Assembly: GCA_002320815.1 (NCBI GenBank)
Contig: DCLA01000120.1
Coordinates: forward strand, 247,917 to 311,916
DNA from: Myxococcales bacterium UBA1660
GTDB taxonomy: Bacteria; Myxococcota_A; Polyangia; Polyangiales; Houyiibacteriaceae
DNA: 64,000 nucleotides
Direction: 5' to 3'
This document shows, one piece after another, positions 11,099 to 20,089 of this stretch (positions are counted from its first letter, which is position 1; each line of letters starts with the position of its first letter). The notes under the pieces were generated by a model. It was given only the letters and a program-made list of their open reading frames with translations, ran no database searches and was not told where the DNA came from. Made by a program: the position numbers and the translations under genes.

Positions 11099-11749
11099 TC
11101 AGCGGAGGGGCTCGTCGGCGTCGACGTCGCCGAAGTCCCAGCGGAGGTCGACCCGCCCCCGGGCACCGGTGAAGCGCAGGATCACGTGGGTGGCGCCGTC
11201 CGGGATCGCCGGGGTCCCATCGGCCCGGGAGGCGGGGAAGACCACCCGAAAGGCCTGCCGTTGCGGCGTGATCGAGGGGAAATAGATCTCGTCGGCCGCC
11301 GAGGGCCGCCGGATCCGCTCGATCTCCACCGGCTCGGTCTGCCGCCCCTCGGGGTCCACCAGGAGCACCCGCCAGGCCGAGTGGCGGCTCGCGAGGTTCT
11401 GCTCCCGGAAGTCGCTGCCCGCGACGGTGACGTAGAAGCGGTGGTTCTCTCCGGCATCACTCAGGGTGGCGCGGAGCATGGTCTCGCGATCGTCGGCCTC
11501 GACCGCGTGGTCGTAGCCGTAGCGGACCACGTAGGCCCAGCGGAACTCCCAGCTCTCGAAGGTCGCCGTCACGTGGAGGACGTCGTCCAGGAGCGCCCAC
11601 TCGAAGTCCTGGTCGTCGCGAGTCCACGACTCGTAGACGTCCTCGTAATCGTCGGGGGTGAACGAGCGGGGCCCGGTCTCCAAGGTGATGGTCCGACCGG
11701 CGCACCCCGCCGAGAGCGCGAGCAGCGCCGCGAACACGAGCCGCGTCAT
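11099..11749 (-). CDS. Lipoprotein of unknown function
   Basis: 216 residues. The ATG at 11749 overlaps the pyrE stop codon (ATGA). The signal peptide MTRLVFAALLALSAGC gives lipobox SAGC at Cys16. The mature protein is beta-rich with many aromatic residues (FEWALLDDVLHVTATFESWE, YVVRYGYDHAVEADDRE) and ends with a strand-like RVDLRWDFGDVDADEPLR. No family recognised. It is the last gene of the bactofilin-pyrE cluster; the stop codon forms part of a small GAGCC/GGCTC hairpin that may help end transcription. An envelope partner of the bactofilins is possible, but only context suggests it. Confidence 0.65.
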   Translation of the reverse strand: MTRLVFAALLALSAGCAGRTITLETGPRSFTPDDYEDVYESWTRDDQDFEWALLDDVLHVTATFESWEFRWAYVVRYGYDHAVEADDRETMLRATLSDAGENHRFYVTVAGSDFREQNLASRHSAWRVLLVDPEGRQTEPVEIERIRRPSAADEIYFPSITPQRQAFRVVFPASRADGTPAIPDGATHVILRFTGARGRVDLRWDFGDVDADEPLR

Positions 11750-12318
11750 GCGTCCCCCATGAAGTCCGCGCGAGCGAAGATCGAGGCGAAGGGCAGCCCG
11801 GCCTCGGCGAAGGCCTCTTCGGCCCCTTCCTTCCGGTCCACCACCGCCAGCACCCCGGCGATGCGGAGCCCGGCCTCGGCGCGGAGCGCTTCCACCGCGC
11901 GGAGCGTGGAGCCCCCGGTGGTCACCGTGTCCTCGACCACCACCACGGGCGCCCCGGCCTCGAGGTGGGTGGCCCCCTCCAGTCGCCGGCCGGTGCCGTG
12001 GCCCTTGGCTTCCTTGCGGACCAGCACCGCGTCCAGCGGGTCCCCGCCGTCCAGGCCCGAGGCGTACGCCACGGCGCTGGCGAGCGGACAGCCCCCCAGC
12101 ACCACACCGGCCACCGCGACCGGCGCGGGCGCCAGCCGACGGGCCGCAGCCAGGAGACATCGACCGACCAGACCGTGGCCCTCAGCGGTCAGCACCGTGG
12201 GCTTGCAGTCGATGAAGAAGTCACTGGTGCGCCCCGAGCTGAGGGTGAACTCCCCCCGGCGGAAAGAGCGCTCCCGCAGCACCTCGAGGAGGCGCGCCCG
12301 ATCGTCGGCGACGCTCAT
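11746..12318 (-). CDS. pyrE: Orotate phosphoribosyltransferase
   Basis: 190 residues, within the usual 180-215 of the family. It converts orotate and PRPP to OMP in de novo pyrimidine synthesis. The PRPP-binding motif VVVVEDTVTTGGST is at about residues 125-138. The segments FTLSSGRTSDFFIDCKP and LVRKEAKGHGTG supply the substrate and phosphate-binding loops typical of PyrE. It overlaps both neighbours by 4 nt (bactofilin upstream, lipoprotein downstream), so a housekeeping enzyme is translationally coupled to cytoskeletal and envelope genes. Confidence 0.95.
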   Translation of the reverse strand: MSVADDRARLLEVLRERSFRRGEFTLSSGRTSDFFIDCKPTVLTAEGHGLVGRCLLAAARRLAPAPVAVAGVVLGGCPLASAVAYASGLDGGDPLDAVLVRKEAKGHGTGRRLEGATHLEAGAPVVVVEDTVTTGGSTLRAVEALRAEAGLRIAGVLAVVDRKEGAEEAFAEAGLPFASIFARADFMGDA

Positions 12319-13070
12319 CCGCGGGGCGTCCGGTGCTCGCCGCGGACCCGGCCGACCCGGGGCATGCGCGCGGGCGGGCGGCGCTTGGGCGCGGGCGCCG
12401 GGATGGTCAGCGCCGGCTCCAAGGTCTCCGGGTCCACCGCCTCGGGCTCGGCCTCGGCGGGTCCGGGCTGGGTGGGCGCGGTCTCGATCTCGCGGCGCCG
12501 CGACGGACGCTCGCGGGGGGGCGGCTCGGCGGTGCGGAACTGCTGGGTGGTCGCGTTGCTCTCCTCGTCGTCCTCGCTCGCCGGCTTCGGAGCCTTCGGC
12601 GCGGGCGCCGGGATCGTGTCCACGGGGATGGGTTCGCCGCGGATGCTGACCCCGCGGGCCAACTCGGGCGAGATGGGCTCCGGTGACGGGAGCCCGGTGA
12701 AGGTGTGCAGGGCCGGGTCGTAGCTGCGCAGGGGCGGCGCGACCTCCAGGGCCTGGACGTGGACCTGACCCGCGAACTTCGCGCCGGGGACCACCCGGAC
12801 CCGGGGTGCGGTCACGTCGCCGACCAGCCGACCCGTCGCCTGGACCTGGATCGCCTCGTCGGCGTAGGCGTCGCCCTTGAGCGCGCCGCGGAGGGTGACC
12901 GTCCGGCCGTGGACGTGGCCTCGGACCAGCGCGCCCTCCTCGATCACCAGCGTGCCGTCGACCCGGATGGGGCCCTCGACGTGGCCGGCGACGATGAGGT
13001 CGCCCTCCCCTTCGATCTCGCCGTCGACGCGGACCCCGGCCGGGATCAGCGAAGGCTTCTGCTTGCTCAT
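12315..13070 (-). CDS. Bactofilin with long C-terminal extension
   Basis: 251 residues. Residues about 8-120 form a bactofilin (polymer-forming cytoskeletal) beta-helix: repeating units such as VDGEIEGEGDLIVAGHVEG and ALVRGHVHGRTVTLRGALKG. The remainder is a disordered Pro/Glu/Arg-rich tail (APAPKAPKPASEDDEES, then many PP and RR pairs). In myxobacteria bactofilins (BacM-BacP) support cell shape and chromosome/ParABS positioning. The start overlaps the stop of the second bactofilin gene (ATGA). The tail probably recruits partners, which is an inference. Confidence 0.85.
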   Translation of the reverse strand: MSKQKPSLIPAGVRVDGEIEGEGDLIVAGHVEGPIRVDGTLVIEEGALVRGHVHGRTVTLRGALKGDAYADEAIQVQATGRLVGDVTAPRVRVVPGAKFAGQVHVQALEVAPPLRSYDPALHTFTGLPSPEPISPELARGVSIRGEPIPVDTIPAPAPKAPKPASEDDEESNATTQQFRTAEPPPRERPSRRREIETAPTQPGPAEAEPEAVDPETLEPALTIPAPAPKRRPPARMPRVGRVRGEHRTPRG

Positions 13071-13438
13071 CGGGCGTCTCCCTCGCCGAGCGGCAGGTCG
13101 ACGTCCATGTCGACCGTCCCCTGGATGCTCCCGCCGTCGTCGAGGCCGATGCGCGTCGCGCGCACGTCGCCGACCAGGCGGCCGCCCGCGAGGACGTTCA
13201 GCTCGCCGGCGGTGACCGCCCCCTCAAGGCGCCCCTCCACCGCGACCGCCCGGGCCCGCACGGGGCCGACGACCCGGCCCCCGACCACCAGGGCTCCTTC
13301 CAGGGCGACCGACCCCTCCAGGGTGCCATCGCACCGGAGGTCTCCGTCGCCGGAGACCCGTCCTCGCACCACCAGCCCGGGACCCACGTAGCCCACGGCG
13401 TCGCTGGTCACTTCTCGCGCGCTCATGGGCGACACCAT
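13067..13438 (-). CDS. Short bactofilin
   Basis: 123 residues, essentially the bactofilin core alone: VRGRVSGDGDLRCDGTLEG, VAVEGRLEGAVTAGEL and RLVGDVRATRIGL repeats. An alternative ATG at 13426 (MSAREVTSD) would shorten it by four residues; neither start has a strong ribosome binding site. It is the first gene of a minus-strand operon with the tailed bactofilin, pyrE and a lipoprotein, and diverges from gshA across about 107 nt. The two bactofilins may co-polymerise, the tailed one acting as the interacting subunit. Confidence 0.8.
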   Translation of the reverse strand: MVSPMSAREVTSDAVGYVGPGLVVRGRVSGDGDLRCDGTLEGSVALEGALVVGGRVVGPVRARAVAVEGRLEGAVTAGELNVLAGGRLVGDVRATRIGLDDGGSIQGTVDMDVDLPLGEGDAR

Positions 13439-13545
13439 ATCCAGAGAAGATCATCCGAGTCGAGGGGTTGGCGCGGGGCCGCGCCATCCTCTAGGAAGCG
13501 CTCCCCGGGAGTAACGCCCGGTTCGACCAAGGGACCTACGCAGCC

Positions 13546-14901
13546 ATGAGCCCCACCTCCGCACCGAGCGAGCCGGCCCTCACCAGCCTCGACCAGCTCC
13601 TCGAGCCCTTCCACGCCGCCGAAAAGCCCCGCGACCGCTGGCGCGTGGGGACCGAAGCCGAGAAGTTCGGCCTCGATCGCGAGGGGAAGCCGGTGCAATA
13701 CGAGGGCCCCGGCGGGGTGAAGACGCTCCTCGAAGGCTTCGTCGCGCGGCACGGCTGGACGTCCACGCCGGAGTACGAGGGCGCCGCCCTCATCGCGCTC
13801 CGCCGCGGCGGTGCCTCCATCACCCTGGAACCCGGCGCCCAGCTCGAGCTGAGCGGCGCGCCCCTGGACACCATCCACCAGACCTGCGCCGAGCTCCGCG
13901 GACACATGGCCGAGCTCCGCGCGCTGAGCGAGCCCCACGGGATCCACTGGCTCGGCCTCGGGTTCCACCCGCTGGCCACCCAGGCCGAGCTCCCCTGGGT
14001 GCCCAAGCTCCGCTACGGCGTGATGAAGGAGTACCTGCCCACCAAGGGGTCCATGGCGCTGGACATGATGCGCCGGACCTCGACCGTGCAGGCCAACATG
14101 GACTACGCCGACGAGGCCGACGCCCTGCGGAAGCTGCGCGTCTCGCTGCGCCTCCAGCCCCTGGCCACGGCGATGTTCGCCAACAGCCCCTGGGTCGAGG
14201 GCCGGGCCACCGGCGAGCGCAGTCACCGGGCCCGGGTCTGGCTCCACATGGATCCCGACCGCACCGGCCTCCTGCCCTTCATGCTCGAGGAAGGGGCAAG
14301 CTACCGGACCTACGTGGAGTGGGCCCTCGACGTCCCGATGTTCCTGGTGAAGCGCGGCAAGGAACTCCACCGCAACACCGGGCAGACCTTCCGGTCGTTC
14401 ATGGACGACGGCTTCCAGGGGCTCCGGGCCACGCGCGCCGACTGGGAGACCCACCTCAACACCCTCTTCCCCGAGGCGCGGCTGAAGTCGACCCTCGAGG
14501 TCCGGGGGACGGACTCCCAGCCCCAGCCGCGCATCTGCTCGGTGCCCGCGCTCTGGAAGGGCCTCCTCTACGACGAGAGGGCCCTGGCCGCGGCCGACGC
14601 CCTCACCGAGAGCTGGGACGCCGCCGAGCTGGAGAGCATCCGGCCGGCCATCGCCGAGCGCGCGCTGGCGGTCGACTTCGCCGGCAAGACCCTCCTCGAC
14701 TGGGCCCGGGAGGTCCTGGAGATCGCCGAGGGCGGCCTGCAGCGCCTGGGCAACCTCGACGGCGCCGGTCGCGACGAGAGCGTCTTCCTCGGGCCCCTGC
14801 GGGAGCTCCTCGAGGCCGGCGACTCGCCGGCCGACGTGATGCTCCGGGCCATCGGCGAGACCCCCACCGCCGACGAGCTCCTCACCGTCGCCCACGCCTG
14901 A
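13546..14901 (+). CDS. gshA: Glutamate-cysteine ligase, GCS2 (plant-like) family
   Basis: 451 residues. It catalyses the ATP-dependent joining of glutamate and cysteine, the first step of glutathione synthesis. Family features: WRVGTEAEKFGLD near residue 35, GASITLEPGAQLELSG near 85-100, GIHWLGLGFHP, and MRRTSTVQANMDYAD in the substrate-binding region. Length agrees with the plant/proteobacterial GCS2 group rather than E. coli GshA. No gshB is seen next to it; it stands alone between divergent bactofilins and a convergent TPR gene. A weak TTGGCG-N18-TAGGAA promoter can be read at 13468-13497. Confidence 0.9.
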   Translation: MSPTSAPSEPALTSLDQLLEPFHAAEKPRDRWRVGTEAEKFGLDREGKPVQYEGPGGVKTLLEGFVARHGWTSTPEYEGAALIALRRGGASITLEPGAQLELSGAPLDTIHQTCAELRGHMAELRALSEPHGIHWLGLGFHPLATQAELPWVPKLRYGVMKEYLPTKGSMALDMMRRTSTVQANMDYADEADALRKLRVSLRLQPLATAMFANSPWVEGRATGERSHRARVWLHMDPDRTGLLPFMLEEGASYRTYVEWALDVPMFLVKRGKELHRNTGQTFRSFMDDGFQGLRATRADWETHLNTLFPEARLKSTLEVRGTDSQPQPRICSVPALWKGLLYDERALAAADALTESWDAAELESIRPAIAERALAVDFAGKTLLDWAREVLEIAEGGLQRLGNLDGAGRDESVFLGPLRELLEAGDSPADVMLRAIGETPTADELLTVAHA

Positions 14902-14905
14902 GCGT

Positions 14906-15550
14906 TCAGTCGCAGAGAGCTCGCCGCACCTCGGTGGGCTCGCAGCGACTCACCGGATCGACGTCCCGGACCAGGAGCCGTAGGGCCGCGACGTAGCGCG
15001 CGGCCTCCGTATGGAGTTCCTCCTGGTCGGCGGCGCCCTCGGTGAGCCGGTGGATCGCCCGGTAGCTGGCCAACGCCTCGGCGAAGAAGCCGCGCCGCTG
15101 GGCCAGCCCGGCCCGGGCCCGATGGGCGACCAGCGAGTCCGGCTCGCGCCGGGTGGCCTGCCGGAGGATGGCCGAGGCCTCGTCAGGGTTCGAGGGCTCC
15201 AGGACCCGGGCCAGGAGTACGGCCAAGGGCACACTGCCCGGCCGGCGCCGGAGCCCGGCCCGGATCACCTCCAGGGCGTCCGAGTCCCGGCCCGCGTCGT
15301 GGTAGAGGCCGCCCAACGCCACGTAGGCCGCCTCGTGGCGGGGATCGATCTGGATCGCTTCCCGTAGGTACGCGGCCGCGCTCCCCGGGTTCCCGGCTCC
15401 GATCAGCGCCCGGCCCATCGCCGTCCGTTCGGCGGCGCGCCGCTCCCGCCCCTGGGCCTCCGCTCCGGCCCCCGTCGCCCCGAGGGCGACCAGCACGACC
15501 AGCAGCCGCGCGAAAACGAAGACGAATCGGCGGCTCGGCGGCGGGCTCAT
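14906..15550 (-). CDS. Exported TPR-repeat protein
   Basis: 214 residues from the ATG at 15550. The N-terminus (MSPPPSRRFVFVFARLLVVL, then ALGATGAGAEAQG) is a signal peptide with a likely AEA-Q cleavage. The mature part has about three to four TPR-like units (GNPGSAAAYLREAIQIDPRH, AGRDSDALEVIRAGLRRRPG, NPDEASAILRQATRREPDS) and a C-terminal pair of Cys. It probably serves as a periplasmic protein-protein adaptor. Convergent with gshA (4-nt gap) and divergent from the large spermidine synthase gene, with which it might share regulation. Confidence 0.75.
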   Translation of the reverse strand: MSPPPSRRFVFVFARLLVVLVALGATGAGAEAQGRERRAAERTAMGRALIGAGNPGSAAAYLREAIQIDPRHEAAYVALGGLYHDAGRDSDALEVIRAGLRRRPGSVPLAVLLARVLEPSNPDEASAILRQATRREPDSLVAHRARAGLAQRRGFFAEALASYRAIHRLTEGAADQEELHTEAARYVAALRLLVRDVDPVSRCEPTEVRRALCD

Positions 15551-15654
15551 GGGGAGGTCCCGGGCTTGCACCGGGCTGCGAGCAAGTGTAGGTCGGCCTC
15601 GCCGACAGGGCGAATCGGGGGGCTCTTCCCCCGCCCCCGCGGCGCGGAGATCCC

Positions 15655-18600
15655 GTGCGCTCAGCAGCCTTTCTCGCATTCTTCCTCTCGGGTGCATCGA
15701 GTCTGATCTTCCAGTCGATCTGGGGCCGGATGATGGCTCACGTGTTCGGCGCCGGCAGCGTGGCGATCAGCACGGTGGTGACCCTCTTCATGGCCGGCCT
15801 GGGCCTGGGCGCCTGGATCGCCGGTCGCTACGCGGATCGCATCCAACACCCGGTGATCACCTACGGCATCGTGGAGGGCCTGGTGGGCGTGTTCGCGCTC
15901 CTGGTCCCCACCCTGGTCGATCCCCAGGGCTGGCTCATGGGGGTCAACCGCTGGCTCTACGCCAGCTTCGAGGTGGGCTCGGTGGGCATGGCCATCGCGC
16001 GCTTCTTCTGCGTGGCCCCGATCATCCTGGTCCCCACCACCCTGATGGGCACCAGCCTCCCGCTGCTGAGCCGCCACTTCGTCCGCCGCGCCGAATCCCA
16101 GAACGACGTCGGGTCCTGGGTGGGCGCGCTCTACTCGGTCAACACCTTCGGCGCCGTGGCCGGCGTCCTCTTCGGCGGCTTCGTCATCATGCCCATCGCC
16201 GGCGTGTCGATGACCAACTACGTCGCGGCGGGCATCAACTTCGCGCTCTGCGCCGGGATCTTCCTCCTGCGCGGTTGGCTCCTCGGCGAGGACTGGAAGA
16301 AGGGGGACCCCATCGGGTTCCTCCCGGGCAGCGCCGACGCCGCCTCGCCAAAGGCCGACGCCGACGACGCGGTCCCCCCGCCCGAGCGAAAGGCCGAGGC
16401 CAAGGATTCGGGCGACGACGAGTGGGAGCACGCCCCCGAGAGCCCCATCGCCATCCCGCCGGCGCCCATCGCGCGCAAGGCGGCCTTCCTCGCCTTCGCG
16501 CTCAGCGGTCTCTCCTCCCTCTGCTACGAGGTCGTCTGGAGCCGGGCCCTGGCGATGACCATCGGGTCCTCGTTCCAGTCGTTCAACCTGATCCTGGCCA
16601 CCTTCCTGGTGGGCATCGGCGGCGGCAGCGCCGTGGCCAGCGGCGTCATCGCCGGCAAGCGGCTCCTCGGCGCCGTGGGCGGTGCGTCGATCGTGCTCAT
16701 CCTCTTGGCCAACGCGCCCTGGGGAATCAGCCAGGACATGGGCACCTACCTGATGATCAGCGGGGCCTTCACCCTGCCGGTGATCATCGTCTGGGCCGCG
16801 GTCCACGCCCGACGCGGCGAGGGGGTCCAGCAGCGGGTCCCGGTGAAGCCGGCCCTGCTCATGCTCTTGGTGCCGGTCGCCGCCGCGGCGGTCAACGCGG
16901 TGGCCAACCTGGACACGCCCAACCAACGGGTCGCGCTCATCGTGGCCGCGGTCACGGTCTGTCTGGCGACCTTCCTGGCGCTCCTGGTCTCGCTGCGGCG
17001 CTACCCGGTGCTCCAGCTGGCGACGATGCCCCTCTTCATCGCGGTGGCGGCGTTCGTGAACTACGCCTTCCAGGACGAGATCCCCTGCACCTTCGCCGGC
17101 TTGGTGACCACCGTCGACGACCTGCACATGAACGTGGGGATCGTGCAGTTCTTCATGTTCCTCACGGTGGCCTTCTGCACCCTCCCCGCCACCGTCGGGA
17201 TGGGCGCGATGTTCACCCTGACCCTGCGGGTCTGGACCAGCGGCGGCGACAGCGTCGGCCGCGACGTGGGCAACCTCTACGCCGGCAACACGATGGGCTC
17301 GGTGGTCGGCTCCTGGCTCCCCGGCTTCGTGCTGATGCAGAGCCTGGGCATGGAGCGGACGATCCTCATCGGCATGATGGTCTACCTGGGCCTCTCGCTG
17401 ATGCTCCTCATCGTCAGCGCGGCCGACCCGCCCGGCGCCGAGAAGAAGTCGAAGGCCTCGAAGGAAGACGGCGACGACGACGACGACGACGACGCCGAGG
17501 CCCGCGCCACCAAGCCGCCCGCCTGGTACGAGTCGGTGATCTACGTGCTCTCACCGCTCATCCCGGCGCTCATCGCCGGCATCGTGCTGGTGGCCTGGCG
17601 CGACGACGGCGCCCTCCGCTGGAACCCGGCGAAGATGACCCTGGGCGTCTTCCGCGTCTCCCTCGCCGGCGACGCCTGCGACTGGGGCGACGCCGACCTC
17701 GTCTACTACAAGGACGGCCTCACCACGACGGTGACCGTCGAGCGCTACGGCCGGCACTACGCCCTCAAGAACAACGGCAAGGTCGACGCCAGCAACGGCG
17801 ACGACATGCCCACCCAGATCATGGTCGCGGCCTACCCGCTCCTGATGCACCCCGAGGGCCCCACCGACCTCGACGTCGCGGTGGTCGGTTTCGGCTCCGG
17901 CGTGTCGGTGGGTACCGCGCTGAAGTTCCCGGTGAAGAGCGTCGACGTGGTCGAGCTCGAGCGCTCCATCCCCGAGGCCAGCAAGTTCTTCGAGGAGGTC
18001 AACGGTCTCGACTACGTGCTCCGGGACTTCCCCTACATCGAGATGGACCGGCTCCGGGTCGTCAACGACGACGGCCGCAACTACCTGGCGTCCACCGAGA
18101 AGGAGTACGACGTCATCATCAGCGAGCCGTCGAACCCTTGGATCACCGGCGTCTCGGATCTGTTCACCACGGACCACTTCCGGATCACCAAGCAGCGGCT
18201 GCGCGAAGGCGGTATCTACTGCCAGTGGGTCCAGCTCTACGAGCTCAGCCCGGCGAACATCAAGACCATCTACCGGACCTTCGCCTCCCAGTTCGAGCAC
18301 GTGATCGTCTTCGCCGCCGAGGACCTCTCCAGTGACACCGTGCTCATCGGATCGGACTCGCCGCTGCCCCTGGACCTCGAGCGGATCACCGGCGCCTACC
18401 AGCTCCCGGGCATCGCCGAGGAGCTCGAGCGGGCGTACATCCACTCGCCCTACGACGTCTTCGCCCGGACCCTGCTGTCCACCAAGGACGAGGTCATGAG
18501 CTTCACCCAGATCGAGCACCGCCAGCGCGGCGGCGAGTGGGTGGCCATCCCGGACTCGAACAACGACCCCGACCACGCCTGCGACCGGCCGAACTGCTAC

Positions 18601-19545
18601 CGGGAGGCGGTGGTCCTGAACACGGATGACAACGCGCATATCGAGTTCGCGGCGCCGAAGGACCTGATCGGCTACCAGGCCTTCGAGGGGTACCTGGCGC
18701 ACATCTACGCCGAGAGCTGGCCTTACGGTCGGTTGACGGAGCAGGTGACCGGATACGGCGAGGGAGACCCGGGCGCCGAGCGCTTGGCCGAGATGGCCCT
18801 CTCGCTCATCGCCCACGGACGCAAGCCGGAGGCCGCGGCCTTCATCACCCGCTCCCAGGAAGCGGGCAGCACGCCGACCACGCGCATCGCCGCCGAGGTG
18901 CTCACCCACCTGGTCACCGGCGAGCGCGAGCCCCCGCTGCGCGTGGAGCCGCCGGCCCCCGGACCGCAGCTCGCCGCCCGCGAGGCGCGCCTCCTCAGCG
19001 AAGGCTTCGACATCGTGAAGGAGGCGGTGGACCTCGGGAACTACGCCACCGCCCTCGGCGCCCTGGAAGAGATCCCCGCGCCCCTCCGGCTCCACAGCGG
19101 GCCCGGACTCCGGCTCCTCTACGGCTACCTCCTCTACAAGACCGCCCCGAGCTACCCCTCGCGGTACCGCGAAGCCATCGACACTCTGGAAGAGCTGCTG
19201 CGCACCGAGCCCGATTACGTCGGGCGGCACCCGGAGATCTTCTACTACCTGGGCCGCGCCCACGACGCCGAGCTCAACTTCGACAAAGCGCTCCGGAACA
19301 TGCGCCTCTACGTCGAGGCGCGGCAGGCCCTGGGCACCCTCGAAGACGAGGGGGGCGCCGAGGGCGAGGCCGCGGAGAGCCCCGAGGGCGACGCGCCCGA
19401 CGCGCCGACCACCGACGAGGGCGCGGACGACGCAGCTCCCACCGACACCGCGGCGCCCACCGACACCGCAGCGCCCACGACCGGCGGCGAAGCATCCGAC
19501 GAGGCGGAAACCGCCGACGACGAAGCCTCGGCCGCCAGCGAATGA
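15655..19545 (+). CDS. Giant membrane-fused spermidine synthase-like protein with TPR tail
   Basis: 1296 residues, GTG start with GGAGA just upstream. The membrane part has two halves that look duplicated: AAFLAFFLSGASSLIFQSIW near residue 4 and AAFLAFALSGLSSLCYEVVW near residue 281, separated by an acidic/Ala linker. An Asp-rich loop (about 605-622) precedes more helices. A SpeE-type Rossmann domain starts near residue 738 (VVGFGSGVSVG, VDVVELERSI, DGRNYLAST, VIISEPSNPW). The remaining 300 residues are helical TPR-like, then a Thr/Ala/Asp tail with PTDTAAPTDTAAPT repeats. Such fused proteins are annotated as spermidine synthases, but transferase activity and substrate are uncertain. Unusually long for the family. 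Confidence 0.8.
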   Translation: MRSAAFLAFFLSGASSLIFQSIWGRMMAHVFGAGSVAISTVVTLFMAGLGLGAWIAGRYADRIQHPVITYGIVEGLVGVFALLVPTLVDPQGWLMGVNRWLYASFEVGSVGMAIARFFCVAPIILVPTTLMGTSLPLLSRHFVRRAESQNDVGSWVGALYSVNTFGAVAGVLFGGFVIMPIAGVSMTNYVAAGINFALCAGIFLLRGWLLGEDWKKGDPIGFLPGSADAASPKADADDAVPPPERKAEAKDSGDDEWEHAPESPIAIPPAPIARKAAFLAFALSGLSSLCYEVVWSRALAMTIGSSFQSFNLILATFLVGIGGGSAVASGVIAGKRLLGAVGGASIVLILLANAPWGISQDMGTYLMISGAFTLPVIIVWAAVHARRGEGVQQRVPVKPALLMLLVPVAAAAVNAVANLDTPNQRVALIVAAVTVCLATFLALLVSLRRYPVLQLATMPLFIAVAAFVNYAFQDEIPCTFAGLVTTVDDLHMNVGIVQFFMFLTVAFCTLPATVGMGAMFTLTLRVWTSGGDSVGRDVGNLYAGNTMGSVVGSWLPGFVLMQSLGMERTILIGMMVYLGLSLMLLIVSAADPPGAEKKSKASKEDGDDDDDDDAEARATKPPAWYESVIYVLSPLIPALIAGIVLVAWRDDGALRWNPAKMTLGVFRVSLAGDACDWGDADLVYYKDGLTTTVTVERYGRHYALKNNGKVDASNGDDMPTQIMVAAYPLLMHPEGPTDLDVAVVGFGSGVSVGTALKFPVKSVDVVELERSIPEASKFFEEVNGLDYVLRDFPYIEMDRLRVVNDDGRNYLASTEKEYDVIISEPSNPWITGVSDLFTTDHFRITKQRLREGGIYCQWVQLYELSPANIKTIYRTFASQFEHVIVFAAEDLSSDTVLIGSDSPLPLDLERITGAYQLPGIAEELERAYIHSPYDVFARTLLSTKDEVMSFTQIEHRQRGGEWVAIPDSNNDPDHACDRPNCYREAVVLNTDDNAHIEFAAPKDLIGYQAFEGYLAHIYAESWPYGRLTEQVTGYGEGDPGAERLAEMALSLIAHGRKPEAAAFITRSQEAGSTPTTRIAAEVLTHLVTGEREPPLRVEPPAPGPQLAAREARLLSEGFDIVKEAVDLGNYATALGALEEIPAPLRLHSGPGLRLLYGYLLYKTAPSYPSRYREAIDTLEELLRTEPDYVGRHPEIFYYLGRAHDAELNFDKALRNMRLYVEARQALGTLEDEGGAEGEAAESPEGDAPDAPTTDEGADDAAPTDTAAPTDTAAPTTGGEASDEAETADDEASAASE

Positions 19546-19594
19546 CCGGGTGACCCCGGCGCGGGTTCGCTGAGTCGAAAACGCTCCGAAACAC

Positions 19595-19661
19595 GTGCGA
19601 AAACGCCCCGCGCAGGGCATTTCGCACCGCTTCGGCCCCGAGTGCGAAGCGATCTTCGCAC
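19595..19661. repeat. Two GTGCGAA/TTCGCAC palindromes
   Basis: Two inverted repeats built on the same half-site. 19595-19627 has arms GTGCGAAA and TTTCGCAC with an inner GCCC/GGGC pair. 19642-19661 is a perfect 20-bp palindrome, GTGCGAAGCGATCTTCGCAC. A direct repeat CGAAAACGC (19576 and 19598) lies just before. They sit about 90-150 bp upstream of a sigma-54 promoter, the normal distance for enhancer sites; a role as terminators of the spermidine synthase gene is the alternative. Confidence 0.6.
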
Positions 19662-19746
19662 CCGCGGGGGCCTGATCATGCCGGCAGGTGGGAGATCGCC
19701 CCCCAGATGCGGGGAAATTGGCTGAAACCCGTTTCCCCCTTCCGGT

Positions 19747-19762
19747 GGGCACGGCGATTGCT
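19747..19762 (+). promoter_or_regulatory. Predicted sigma-54 (-24/-12) promoter
   Basis: GGGCACGGCGATTGCT matches the sigma-54 consensus TGGCACG-N4-TTGCW at all but the first position, with the exact GG-N10-GC spacing (GG 19748-19749, GC 19760-19761). Transcription would start near 19773, leaving a leader of about 50 nt with GAGGGAGAA ahead of the ATG at 19826. Confidence 0.65.
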
Positions 19763-19825
19763 TTGTCTTCCGGCAGTCACGAAGGAACAAGGGCCCCGAC
19801 GCACCGGGGTGTCTCGAGGGAGAAC

Positions 19826-20035
19826 ATGCAGACGATGAGCACGACGACGACCACGACCCCCCGCGAGTCGCAGATCCCCCCCGGTGACGACCGCGCCCTG
19901 CGCATCCTCGCCAAGTCGGTCTTCCGCGAGCTCAAGTCCAGCGGTCACAGCCGCTCGGACATCGTCGGGTTCACCAACGCCCTCCTGGAGTTGGTCACCA
20001 CCGACTACAACAAGGACGGCGAGACCGCCGTCTGA
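19826..20035 (+). CDS. 69-residue conserved-type hypothetical protein
   Basis: Starts at ATG 19826 after GAGGGAGAA. The first 20 residues are Thr/Pro-rich (STTTTTTPRES) and probably disordered. The rest looks like a compact helical domain: DRALRILAKSVFRELKSSGH followed by SDIVGFTNALLELVTTDY. No signal peptide, no metal motif. I recall similar short 'RILAKS-FREL' proteins in myxobacteria but cannot name a function. It is a single-gene unit bounded by a sigma-54 promoter with upstream palindromes and a strong terminator, so it is probably induced under specific conditions. Confidence 0.7.
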   Translation: MQTMSTTTTTTPRESQIPPGDDRALRILAKSVFRELKSSGHSRSDIVGFTNALLELVTTDYNKDGETAV

Positions 20036-20089
20036 GCGCGGCCGAGTCCGCCCCGGCACGACGCCGGCGACGAGCGACCCTCGTCAGCG

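Noticed and set aside
15556..15571. A weaker GG-N10-GC match upstream of the spermidine synthase gene
   Set aside because: Only the TTGCA half fits; the -24 half reads GGTCCC, too poor to call.
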